Source of the DNA: Christensenella minuta
GTDB taxonomy: Bacteria > Bacillota > Clostridia > Christensenellales > Christensenellaceae
Reading direction: 5' to 3'
Length of the DNA stretch: 64,000 bases
NCBI RefSeq assembly: GCF_003628755.1
Contig: NZ_CP029256.1
Coordinates: forward strand, 1,011,585 to 1,075,584
Shown here: piece by piece, positions 1 through 7,054 of the stretch
Numbering within the stretch: the stretch's first letter is position 1
Layout: every line of letters begins with the position of its first letter
Notes under the pieces: generated by a model
What the model was told of the DNA's origin: nothing
Databases searched by the model: none
Seen by the model: only the letters and a program-made list of their open reading frames with translations
Program-made: the position numbers and the translations under genes

Positions 1-514
1 CCGCGGAATCCGCAATCAGAAGCTGCTCGAACCTCCCCTGCGGAAGAAGTACGACCTGGCGGAACTGCTCATAGGTCAGTCCCAGAAGCTCCTCCGCTTT
101 CTGACGCACATTTTTGATCCCCGGATTTTCAAAAAAAGGCTCAAATTCGCCTGCATCGTTTTTGAAAAAAACATTTTGCGAAGGTTGGAGTTCTTTTTCC
201 CCATTTCGCTTGGTCCGAACGCGGACTTCGCGTGTAAAGCGGTATTGCCTGCCGTTTGTACGAAAGATAAAATCCACCTTCGTATTCTGCCGGTCTGCCG
301 CAAAATCGCTTCGCATGGCAGCGATATCCCCTCGTCCACCGCCGCTGCTCTCTCCAAAAAGGGCATATGTCATTGCATCAAGCACCGTCGTCTTTCCCGC
401 GCCCGTTTTCCCGTGGATCAGGAACAGGCCCGCTTTTTCAAACGAACGGAAATCGATCTCCTGTTTTTTCACATAGGGGCCGAACGCTTCAAAGCTCAGC
501 CATTCCGGCATCAT
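1..514 (-). CDS. sbcC: Exonuclease SbcC, N-terminal part (runs off window)
   Basis: Large SMC-like ATPase subunit of the SbcCD nuclease, which cleaves DNA hairpins and blocked ends during repair. The first 171 residues are visible. They hold a Walker A motif GKTGAGKT at about residues 35-42 and the Q-loop region LLPQGRF near 156-162, both typical of the Rad50/SbcC ATPase head. The coiled coil and second half of the ATPase lie outside the window. The start ATG overlaps the sbcD stop in an ATGA junction, so the two are translationally coupled, as is usual for this pair. Confidence 0.93.
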   Translation of the reverse strand, partial: MMPEWLSFEAFGPYVKKQEIDFRSFEKAGLFLIHGKTGAGKTTVLDAMTYALFGESSGGGRGDIAAMRSDFAADRQNTKVDFIFRTNGRQYRFTREVRVRTKRNGEKELQPSQNVFFKNDAGEFEPFFENPGIKNVRQKAEELLGLTYEQFRQVVLLPQGRFEQLLIADSA

Positions 515-1626
515 TGCATATCACCGCCCTTTTGTTCAAATTCAACCGCCTTCCGAAACCATTCCATCTGCGTCTCGCTGGGTTCTTCCCCCGTATATTC
601 CCGGTAGAACATCATCATGATATCCTCAGGTTGAAGACTTGATGCCGTCTCCACAGAAAGCGAGGTTTCCGCGTTGTGCAATTGTTTCCCAACGAGTGAA
701 AGCAAATTGGGATAATAGTTGCGCAGTGTATTGAGTATTTCAACATGCGCATATTCGTCCAGCAGCTCGATCTTGAGGTAATCTTCCCGCCGCCCATCCG
801 TCTCCGCCGCGTCCAGTATCTCATTATAGTCTCCTTTGATAAGCCGCAGATCACGCTTCATAGAAAGCGCCGCTTCCCGCCGCGAGAAATCGCCCGTATC
901 AATAATGGTCACGCTTTTTTGCGTATTTGCCTCGGCAAATGAAAACTTGACAGGCGATCCGCTGTAGCGGACATTCCCGCCGATCTCCTGTGCCCTGTGT
1001 AAATGCCCCAAGGCCACATAATCAAAACCGGAAAACGCATCTGCGCCAACCATATTCGCGCCGCCAACCATAGCCGAACGGTCGCTCTCCGAGGGCTGCG
1101 CCCCGGTCACAAAACAATGGGCGACCAAAATATTATTTCTCTCTTGGTCCAGTTCAATATGCCGTAGGATTGTGCGCATTGCTTCATCATAGCTTTTGAT
1201 TTCATCCTCCGGATATAAATAACGCACTTCATCGATTGAAAAATACGGTAGGAGGTGGAACGCCGTATCCGCCAGCCCAATCCGTTTGACTCCATCGCGT
1301 ACGCTTCCGGCCACATAAAGCCCGGCCTGCTCCAAAAGCGCGTTGCACGCAGCAAGGCGCGCGGCGCCGTCGTGGTTTCCCGCGCATATCAATACTGTCT
1401 TCCTCCGCTCAACGCAAAGCGCCGTCATTGCCTTGTTGTATAGAGCAATCGCGTCCGAGTTCGATACGGCATGGTCAAAAATATCTCCGGCGATCACAAT
1501 CACGTCGATCGCTTCCACATCCACGATCTCACAGAGTTTTTTCAAAAATCTCCGCTGTTCTTCGATCAGCGGCATATTATTTAAGGTAACGCCCAGATGC
1601 CAGTCTGAGGTATGTAGAATCCGCAT
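511..1626 (-). CDS. sbcD: Exonuclease SbcD (Mre11-like nuclease subunit)
   Basis: Metallophosphoesterase subunit of SbcCD, 371 residues, close to the family's usual length. It shows the phosphoesterase metal-binding motifs in order: HTSDWHLG at residues 5-12, GDIFD near 48-52, GNHD at 83-86, and GHLHR near 207. A GGAGG Shine-Dalgarno site lies 7 nt before the ATG. A plausible promoter (TTACGC-N18-TATGAT) sits in the short gap upstream. The gene leads a two-gene unit with sbcC. It reads away from the alcohol dehydrogenase terminator, so it is an independent transcript. Confidence 0.95.
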   Translation of the reverse strand: MRILHTSDWHLGVTLNNMPLIEEQRRFLKKLCEIVDVEAIDVIVIAGDIFDHAVSNSDAIALYNKAMTALCVERRKTVLICAGNHDGAARLAACNALLEQAGLYVAGSVRDGVKRIGLADTAFHLLPYFSIDEVRYLYPEDEIKSYDEAMRTILRHIELDQERNNILVAHCFVTGAQPSESDRSAMVGGANMVGADAFSGFDYVALGHLHRAQEIGGNVRYSGSPVKFSFAEANTQKSVTIIDTGDFSRREAALSMKRDLRLIKGDYNEILDAAETDGRREDYLKIELLDEYAHVEILNTLRNYYPNLLSLVGKQLHNAETSLSVETASSLQPEDIMMMFYREYTGEEPSETQMEWFRKAVEFEQKGGDMQ

Positions 1627-1687
1627 TGTTTTTCCTCCGTGTGAATATCATATCATATTTCATTCAGGCGGCACAGCGTAAGGATAT

Positions 1688-1722
1688 AAAAAAACTCCCG
1701 GAAATTTTCCGGGAGTTTTTTT
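1688..1722 (-). terminator. Intrinsic terminator of the alcohol dehydrogenase gene
   Basis: Perfect stem ACTCCCGGAAA/TTTCCGGGAGT with a run of T on each flank, immediately after the alcohol dehydrogenase stop. The T-runs on both strands make it potentially bidirectional, but only the minus-strand gene ends here. Confidence 0.9.
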
Positions 1723-1727
1723 CTCAA

Positions 1728-2900
1728 TTAATAAGCTAATTCAAGCACATTGCGGATATCCGCTTCATTAAGCACCGCAAAATGCCCCACCGATCCGCCG
1801 TTATTTTCCGCGCAACGGTGTGCAAGCTCGTCGAGCACCGATTTATCGTTGATGCCCATATCCCGCAGGGATGTAGGCATGCTGATCGTCTTTAAAAAGC
1901 TCATAAACCGTTTGATTCCCTGTGAAACCGTCCAATCCGGATCATTCACATCATATTCCACATCAAAGACGCGCATCGCGAACTGGATAAACCGTTTCGG
2001 GGACTTCCTGTAAACATATTTAATCCACGCCGGAAAAACAACCGCAAGCCCCGCGCCGTGGGAAACATCATATTTCGCGGAAAGCTCATGTTCGATCTGA
2101 TGCGATCCCCAGTCTTCCTCACGCCCCATGCCAAGCGTCCCATCATGAGCAATCTTGCACGCCCACATAATTTCCGCCCGCGCGTCATAATTTTCCGGAT
2201 CCGTAACCGCCTGTTTTGCGCTCCGCATCAATCCCCGCATCACCGCTTCGCTCATACGGTCCACCACGTCCGTATGCTCAGTTCTTGTGAAATAGCGTTC
2301 CATTACATGTGCGATCGCATCCGTAATCCCTGCGGCGGTATGATAGGCCGGAACCGTATAGGTAAGCTCCGGGTTCAGTATAGAGAATACCGGACGGCTG
2401 CGGTCATCGCCATAAGACAGTTTTGCCATCGTCTTTTCGTTCGTAATAACCATCCCGTCTGAAGATTCGCTCCCCGCGCCCGGGATTGTAAGGATCACGC
2501 CAACGGGAAGCAATGCTTGGGCCATCTTTTTGCCAAGGAAATAATCCCACACATCGTCGCTGTTCGGCGTACCGCACGCGATCGTCTTAGCGGAATCGAT
2601 TACACTACCGCCGCCCACGGCAAGAATGAATCCGATGCTGTTGGAACGGCAGATATTAATTCCCTCATAAACAAGATCCAGCCGTGGATTTGATTTTGCC
2701 CCGCCCAGTTCATAGACCGTAATTCCCGCGGCCCGAAGAGACGCGCGCACCCGGTCCAGAAGTCCCGACCGTTCCGCGCTGCCACCGCCATAATGGAGGA
2801 GCACCTTATCGCTGTATTTCGCAACTTCCTCCCCACACAGAAGTTCCGTCCCCTTGCCAAATATCACCTTTGTCGGGTTGTAAAAAACGTCATTATCCAT
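1728..2900 (-). CDS. Iron-containing alcohol dehydrogenase (butanol dehydrogenase type)
   Basis: Cytoplasmic NAD(P)H-dependent reductase of the iron-containing alcohol dehydrogenase family, 390 residues, full length. It probably reduces short-chain aldehydes such as butyraldehyde or acetaldehyde during fermentation. The nucleotide-binding motif GGGSVIDSAK is at residues 96-105. The divalent-metal ligands are recognisable as the Asp and His of ITDAIAHVMERYF, and two further His in GSHQIEHELS and SHGAGLAVVFP. It is most like the BdhA/YqdH butanol dehydrogenases. It stands alone between its own promoter and terminator. The true substrate cannot be read from sequence. Confidence 0.92.
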   Translation of the reverse strand: MDNDVFYNPTKVIFGKGTELLCGEEVAKYSDKVLLHYGGGSAERSGLLDRVRASLRAAGITVYELGGAKSNPRLDLVYEGINICRSNSIGFILAVGGGSVIDSAKTIACGTPNSDDVWDYFLGKKMAQALLPVGVILTIPGAGSESSDGMVITNEKTMAKLSYGDDRSRPVFSILNPELTYTVPAYHTAAGITDAIAHVMERYFTRTEHTDVVDRMSEAVMRGLMRSAKQAVTDPENYDARAEIMWACKIAHDGTLGMGREEDWGSHQIEHELSAKYDVSHGAGLAVVFPAWIKYVYRKSPKRFIQFAMRVFDVEYDVNDPDWTVSQGIKRFMSFLKTISMPTSLRDMGINDKSVLDELAHRCAENNGGSVGHFAVLNEADIRNVLELAY

Positions 2901-2939
2901 ACGGATGTCCTCCTATTATTTTAATATCTTCATAGCTCA

Positions 2940-2968
2940 ATTCTAGTATGATATACACCTAATGTCAA
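2940..2968 (-). promoter_or_regulatory. Sigma-A promoter of the alcohol dehydrogenase gene
   Basis: TTGACA, 17-nt spacer, TAGAAT on the minus strand. It is followed by a short leader with an AGGAGG site before the ATG. Confidence 0.8.
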
Positions 2969-3045
2969 TTGAGTAAACTTCCCTTCCCGGCAGATATATG
3001 AATAAACTTCCAACGCAGCAACAAGCCTGCCTTTATACGAAACTC

Positions 3046-3471
3046 TTATTTATTAATCAACAGCAGCCCGGCCGCGCACACGCCAATTCCCACCACCTGC
3101 CGCAGCGAAATCGTCTCCTTATACAGCAGCAGGCCCACAAACAACAGAACACACGCGAGGCTGATGTTGGCAACCAACGATCCGGCGCTTACCTTCCATC
3201 CCGCCCGGTAAATGCTGATATAACCGAATTCAAGGGCTACGACAGAAAGTCCCAGCACAAACGAGGTCCAGTTAACCTTGGATATTTCCGTCAGCAGATT
3301 CTTCTGGCTTGATGTAGCATAAAACATAATAACAGAAAGTACAAAACACGTAAGATAGGTCACTGAAAGCGATGCAAAGGCATTTACTTTGCCCGGCATC
3401 GATTTTGTACTGATATTATAAAAAGCATTTGCCCCCACGACAAGCAGGATCGGCCAAATCATGTTCCACAT
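3046..3471 (-). CDS. EamA/DMT-family half-size transporter
   Basis: Membrane protein of 141 residues with about four to five hydrophobic segments, i.e. one EamA repeat rather than the usual two. Such short drug/metabolite-superfamily proteins work as dimers. Hydrophobic segments run near residues 5-20, 32-50, 68-86, 96-115 and 122-138. The gene is a single-cistron unit behind a strong promoter and a leader containing an intrinsic terminator. This suggests control by a ligand-sensing RNA (see the leader entry). If that leader is a guanidine riboswitch, the protein would export guanidinium-type cations; otherwise the substrate is unknown. Confidence 0.82.
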   Translation of the reverse strand: MWNMIWPILLVVGANAFYNISTKSMPGKVNAFASLSVTYLTCFVLSVIMFYATSSQKNLLTEISKVNWTSFVLGLSVVALEFGYISIYRAGWKVSAGSLVANISLACVLLFVGLLLYKETISLRQVVGIGVCAAGLLLINK

Positions 3472-3495
3472 AAATTCCTCCCTCAGAACAGAAAA

Positions 3496-3550
3496 ACCGC
3501 AAACAAAAAACCTTTTGTCTGCGGTAGGTGTTCACCCGAACTTAATATTG
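3496..3550 (-). promoter_or_regulatory. Riboswitch-like leader with terminator, possible guanidine-IV (mepA) class
   Basis: The minus-strand leader holds a 12-bp terminator hairpin (CCGCAGACAAAA pairing with TTTTGTTTGCGG, one G-U) at 3497-3524, followed by a T-run. Just before it lies the run CGGGTGAACACCTACCG, whose CGG/CCG ends can pair and would use the 5' arm of the terminator. That gives mutually exclusive folds. The size, the overlap of aptamer and terminator, and the small cation exporter downstream match the guanidine-IV (mepA) riboswitch as I remember it. The class assignment is from memory and not verified; the switch-like architecture is seen directly. Confidence 0.5.
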
Positions 3551-3561
3551 ATTTTGCCTTG

Positions 3562-3590
3562 ATTTTATCACGCACACTTATGTCTGTCAA
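3562..3590 (-). promoter_or_regulatory. Promoter of the EamA transporter leader
   Basis: TTGACA, 17-nt spacer, TAAAAT on the minus strand, placing transcription start near 3555. The leader is therefore about 80 nt long. Confidence 0.85.
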
Positions 3591-3737
3591 TAAATAGCAA
3601 CGCCGTTTCAATCCTTAGTCCGGGGCTTTCTTCAGGATTCAGCGGACTGGGTTCTCTGTATGGACTGCAAAACAGGCCGCGACACGGTCCCTGTGCAGTG
3701 CGCGATAAAAACAGCATTGCCGCTGCGTAAAGAAAAA

Positions 3738-3779
3738 GGCCGGTCATAGGATTGAACCTATCGTCTGCTTAACCGGCAC
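3738..3779 (-). pseudogene. tRNA remnant lacking D and anticodon arms
   Basis: Minus strand shows a 7-bp acceptor-like stem (GCCGGTT/GACCGGC) enclosing only a 9-nt joiner and a perfect T-arm (ATAGG, loop TTCAATC, CCTAT). The D-arm and anticodon arm are gone. A T-run follows, so the element may now act as a terminator. It sits just after the terminator of the tRNA-Arg-His-Gln-Lys operon, consistent with a fifth tRNA gene that suffered an internal deletion. A chance hairpin cannot be excluded. Confidence 0.45.
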
Positions 3780-3856
3780 AGATACGGTCATTTTCGCGAA
3801 CATCAAGGCTGTGCTTTTAGGCATATGCCAAAAATCAAGTAGTACGCAGATACAAG

Positions 3857-3890
3857 AAAACCCCGTAACCCACATGGTTACGGGGTTTTT
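3857..3890 (-). terminator. Terminator of the tRNA operon
   Basis: Stem CCCCGTAACC/GGTTACGGGG followed by a T-run, directly after tRNA-Lys. Confidence 0.9.
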
Positions 3891-3892
3891 GC

Positions 3893-3968
3893 TGGTGACC
3901 CACCGGAGACTCGAACTCCGGACACCTTGATTAAAAGTCAAGTGCTCTACCACCTGAGCTAGTGGGTC
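3893..3968 (-). tRNA. tRNA-Lys (anticodon TTT)
   Basis: Complete cloverleaf on the minus strand: acceptor GACCCAC/GTGGGTC, anticodon stem-loop CTTGACTTTTAATCAAG with anticodon TTT, T-loop TTCGAGT, discriminator A and an encoded CCA. It is the last gene of the four-tRNA operon. Confidence 0.97.
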
Positions 3969-4046
3969 ATTTCACATGAACCGTGAATTATTATATCATA
4001 ACCGCAGAAATGTGTATAGCCTTTTTTTAATCTGCAGATATTTTTT

Positions 4047-4121
4047 TGGCTGGGGTAGCAGGATTTGAACCTACGAATGCTGGAATCAAAATCCAGTGCC
4101 TTACCGCTTGGCGATACCCCA
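4047..4121 (-). tRNA. tRNA-Gln (anticodon TTG)
   Basis: Acceptor TGGGGTA/TACCCCA, anticodon arm CTGGATTTTGATTCCAG with anticodon TTG, T-loop TTCAAAT, discriminator G and encoded CCA. Third gene of the tRNA operon. Confidence 0.97.
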
Positions 4122-4143
4122 ATGACTAAAGACAAAAGAAAAA

Positions 4144-4221
4144 TGGGGTGAGTAGTGGGATTCGAACCCACGACCTCCAGGGCCACAACCTGGCGCTCTA
4201 ACCAACTGGGCTATACCCACC
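4144..4221 (-). tRNA. tRNA-His (anticodon GTG)
   Basis: Acceptor GTGGGTA/TACTCAC with an extra 5' G at position -1 facing discriminator C, the hallmark of tRNA-His. The anticodon arm CCAGGTTGTGGCCCTGG carries GTG. CCA is encoded. Second gene of the operon. Confidence 0.97.
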
Positions 4222-4238
4222 ATGTTCAATTATCTTTA

Positions 4239-4315
4239 TGGCGCGCCTGAAGGGATTCGAACCCCTGACACACGGCTTAGAAGGCCGTTGCTCTATCCAA
4301 CTGAGCTACAGGCGC
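4239..4315 (-). tRNA. tRNA-Arg (anticodon TCT)
   Basis: Acceptor GCGCCTG/CAGGCGC, anticodon arm ACGGCCTTCTAAGCCGT with anticodon TCT, T-loop TTCGAAT, discriminator G, encoded CCA. It is the first gene of the operon. Confidence 0.97.
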
Positions 4316-4371
4316 ATAGCACTTGTGGCGCAACGTCGTTAAAACATTCCAGCCTCGGCTGACAATTAAAA

Positions 4372-4400
4372 ATTATAGCAAACGCCCCTGAAAAAGTCAA
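4372..4400 (-). promoter_or_regulatory. Promoter of the tRNA operon
   Basis: TTGACT, 17-nt spacer, TATAAT on the minus strand, about 55 nt before tRNA-Arg. Confidence 0.88.
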
Positions 4401-4649
4401 TCGATTTTCAATAATTCCATGATAAGAAATCTTCACGGCCATCCCTTTATTTCTCTTTTAATCTAAATAGTGTATTTCCCTCCCATAATTTGGGTATCAA
4501 TCTATCATATGTAGACAGGATGATAGGAATTGTAATGAAATGTTCAGAATTTGCACATAGATTTCGACATACTACTGTGCTATAATCTGAACTTGTGTGA
4601 AAAAGACGGTTCATTAAAAAGAGCCGTACATGGCGAAGGAGGACTTGAT
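4401..4649 (+). promoter_or_regulatory. Intergenic region and leader of the glycosyltransferase gene
   Basis: Divergent gap between the tRNA operon and the glycosyltransferase. An extended -10 (TGCTATAAT, TATAAT near 4581-4586) lies on the plus strand with no clear -35. The leader has a small hairpin (ACGGTTC/GAGCCGT) just before the AAGGAGG site. The first 150 bases are AT-rich with nothing else recognised. Confidence 0.5.
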
Positions 4650-5927
4650 TTGTTATCTTTTATTACAAACTTCAATTTAGCAATGTTTATACTTTTCACA
4701 GCTCTTTATTTTTATCAGGCAATTTATGTTGTGGTCGCGCTTTTTAAAAAACCGCAAAAGCCTGCGCCCGCGGGTAAGAACCACCATTTTGCGGTCTTGA
4801 TTGCGGCCCGCAATGAGAGTGCAGTGATCGGTCAGCTCATCAGCAGCATCAAAAAGCAAAAATATCCTCAGGATAAAATCGATATCTTTGTTGTTGCCGA
4901 TAACTGTACGGATGATACGGCAAAGGTTGCCGAGCGGGCGGGCGCACATGTCTATGAACGCTACAACAAGAAATATGTAGGCAAAGGCTATGCCTTAAGT
5001 TATGCTTTAAATGCCATCAAGCGCGATTATGGCAAAAATGCTTTTGAAGGCTACTTCGTTTTTGACGCCGATAATCTGCTCGACGAAAATTATGTTACGG
5101 AAATGAATAAACTCTTTGACCAGGGCTACCGTGTTCTTACCTGCTACCGCAATTCCAAAAACTATGGTACCAACTGGATTTCGGCCGGCTATTCCCTGTG
5201 GTTCCTGCGCGAATCGAAATATCTTAACAATCCGCGTATGATGCTCAAAACAAGCTGTGCCATCTCCGGGACCGGGTTTTTGATCCACAATGACATCATC
5301 CAAAAAAATCATGGATGGAAACACCACCTGCTCACGGAAGACATCGAATTTTCGGTGGACAGCATCATCAATGGCGAGACGATCGGCTATTGCGGCGGTG
5401 CAAAGATTTATGACGAACAGCCGTGTACCTGGAAACAATCCTGGACCCAGCGCCTGCGCTGGTCTAAAGGGTTTTACCAGGTTCTGGGAAAATATACCAA
5501 GGGACTTGTTAAAGGGTTTGCCACCGAACGGCGTTTTGCCTGCTATGATATGTTCATCACCATAGCTCCCGCGATTTTCGTATCCCTCGCAAGCATCCTC
5601 GTAAACGCATGCTTCCTTGTAAACGGTATGCTGGGAAGCAGCTTCTACATCCAGCATCTGGTCTTCTCCACAACGACCTCGGCCATTCTTTCATCGCTGT
5701 TCAACTTCTATATTATGCTGTTTATTGTAGGGTTGATTACCACCATTACTGAATGGAAAGAAATTCACGGTACAAGTCCGGTGAAAAAGATCCTGTATAC
5801 CTTCTCTTTCCCGTTCTTTATCCTGACCTATATCCCGATCTCCATTGCAGCGCTGTTTAAGAAAATTGGCTGGGATCCGATCCCGCACAATATTTCAAAA
5901 TCGATTGAAGACTTTGAGCGTTCGTAA
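4650..5927 (+). CDS. Family 2 membrane glycosyltransferase
   Basis: Processive-type GT2 enzyme of 426 residues that probably builds a surface polysaccharide from nucleotide sugars at the inner face of the membrane. The start is a TTG at 4650, chosen because a perfect AAGGAGG lies 7 nt upstream; an in-frame ATG at 4551 lacks such a site. One N-terminal membrane segment (about residues 5-28) precedes the catalytic domain. That domain shows AARNES, the DxD-type FDADN, TGFL and the acceptor motif QRLRW, as in IcaA-like N-acetylglucosaminyltransferases. Three C-terminal membrane segments follow. It is monocistronic; the sugar is unknown. Confidence 0.88.
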   Translation: MLSFITNFNLAMFILFTALYFYQAIYVVVALFKKPQKPAPAGKNHHFAVLIAARNESAVIGQLISSIKKQKYPQDKIDIFVVADNCTDDTAKVAERAGAHVYERYNKKYVGKGYALSYALNAIKRDYGKNAFEGYFVFDADNLLDENYVTEMNKLFDQGYRVLTCYRNSKNYGTNWISAGYSLWFLRESKYLNNPRMMLKTSCAISGTGFLIHNDIIQKNHGWKHHLLTEDIEFSVDSIINGETIGYCGGAKIYDEQPCTWKQSWTQRLRWSKGFYQVLGKYTKGLVKGFATERRFACYDMFITIAPAIFVSLASILVNACFLVNGMLGSSFYIQHLVFSTTTSAILSSLFNFYIMLFIVGLITTITEWKEIHGTSPVKKILYTFSFPFFILTYIPISIAALFKKIGWDPIPHNISKSIEDFERS

Positions 5928-5934
5928 GGGTGCG

Positions 5935-5967
5935 CAAAAAAGGATGCCCTATGGCATCCTTTTTTAT
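5935..5967. terminator. Bidirectional terminator between convergent genes
   Basis: Perfect stem AGGATGCC/GGCATCCT with an A-run before and a T-run after. It serves the glycosyltransferase on the plus strand and the GntR regulator on the minus strand. Confidence 0.9.
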
Positions 5968-5975
5968 TCCTTTTT

Positions 5976-6728
5976 TTACCCTCTCTCAAGATCAATACGG
6001 AATTCGTTGAGATCTCCCCGGTATTTCGCAATCGAATATTCCACAGGCATCCCATTTTTCGTATAGGAAAGCGTATAGACCACATAAATAGGAGACCCTT
6101 CCGGTATTGCCAGCAGCCTTGACAGTTCTTCGTCCGCCAGCCCTACCTGCAGTCTTCTTGAAACCCGGTGCACCACGACTCCGAATTTTTCTTCCATAGT
6201 CTTATACAGGGAATGCTTTCCAAGGTCTACCTTCAGAAGTTCTTTGAACGGCTTAGCCGGAAGATAGGTGCGCGCATAGACCATTGGATCATTGTTTGCA
6301 TAACGTACACGGTTGATGTATACGCAGGAGGACCGCCCGTCGAGTCCCAATTGCTCAAGCACTTCCCGATCATTCATCGTGCCGGAATCCACCACCACGG
6401 AAGACGGCTGCAGGCCTTTTTTCTTCATTTCATCATTAAAGCTTTCGATCACCTGAAAAAAGCGGCCTTCTACCTTGGGCTTGGCGATAAAAGTCCCTTT
6501 GGCCTTCTGGCGCTTCAGGTGTCCTTCTGTTACCAATTCACTGAATGCCTGGCGGATTGTGGCCCTGCTGATATTGAGTATCCCGCAAAGCTCCTCCTCC
6601 GTTGGGACAGCGTCTCCTTCCTTAAGCTTTCCGTTTTCAATGTTTTCAATCATAAACTGTTTCAGCTGATAATAAAGCGGAACAGGAATATCACGGTCCA
6701 ATTTCAGCTGATAATATACAGAATTCAT
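5976..6728 (-). CDS. GntR/HutC-family transcriptional regulator (UTRA domain)
   Basis: Transcription factor of 250 residues. An N-terminal winged helix covers about residues 8-78, with a recognition helix in EEELCGILNISRATIRQAF. A UTRA effector-binding domain follows from about 95 to 245. HutC-type GntR proteins usually bind a sugar phosphate or amino-acid-related ligand and control nearby transport or catabolic genes. Here no such genes adjoin: the upstream neighbour is the CLC transporter and the downstream one a convergent glycosyltransferase. Its target may therefore be elsewhere. An AAAGGG site lies 8 nt before the ATG. Confidence 0.9.
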   Translation of the reverse strand: MNSVYYQLKLDRDIPVPLYYQLKQFMIENIENGKLKEGDAVPTEEELCGILNISRATIRQAFSELVTEGHLKRQKAKGTFIAKPKVEGRFFQVIESFNDEMKKKGLQPSSVVVDSGTMNDREVLEQLGLDGRSSCVYINRVRYANNDPMVYARTYLPAKPFKELLKVDLGKHSLYKTMEEKFGVVVHRVSRRLQVGLADEELSRLLAIPEGSPIYVVYTLSYTKNGMPVEYSIAKYRGDLNEFRIDLERG

Positions 6729-7054
6729 GATAACGACCCTTTCAAATGCCTTACAGATTTTAATGTGAATAATATTTTACTTATTATACAGCATTTGCAG
6801 CGCCATTTCAAACACACGGTGAAAAAATCGTCTCCAGGACCGGGGTTTCTATTAATTCGTCCGGACATCCGTTGCCCCCGTACCCTCCGCGCCGTACCCT
6901 TGACTGAATTTCCGATAAATTCCGCATCTATTCCTCCCCGCAAACAGGCGGTAAATTCCTACTGCCTCTTTCCGCCATTTTATTTTGCCATGCTTCCCGC
7001 CCTTGGCAATGTTTACTCGCTGTGCCGGCCGGAAAACACCTGTATCCAAGCTCC
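6729..7054 (-). other. Gene-poor gap with the GntR promoter
   Basis: A promoter for the GntR gene is clear on the minus strand: TTGAAA, 17-nt spacer, TATAAT (6783-6811). The rest holds no recognisable gene. A 39-codon minus-strand frame at 6808-6927 has a good GGGGAGGAATAG site before its ATG but overlaps the promoter and resembles nothing known. No terminator was seen after the CLC gene. Confidence 0.6.

Noticed and set aside
3496-3550. T-box leader for the EamA gene
   Set aside because: The conserved TGG-containing T-box sequence and stem I are missing; the leader is too short.
6808-6927. 39-codon minus-strand frame with a strong ribosome site
   Set aside because: Overlaps the GntR promoter and has no homology signal that I can see; reported only in the gap entry.
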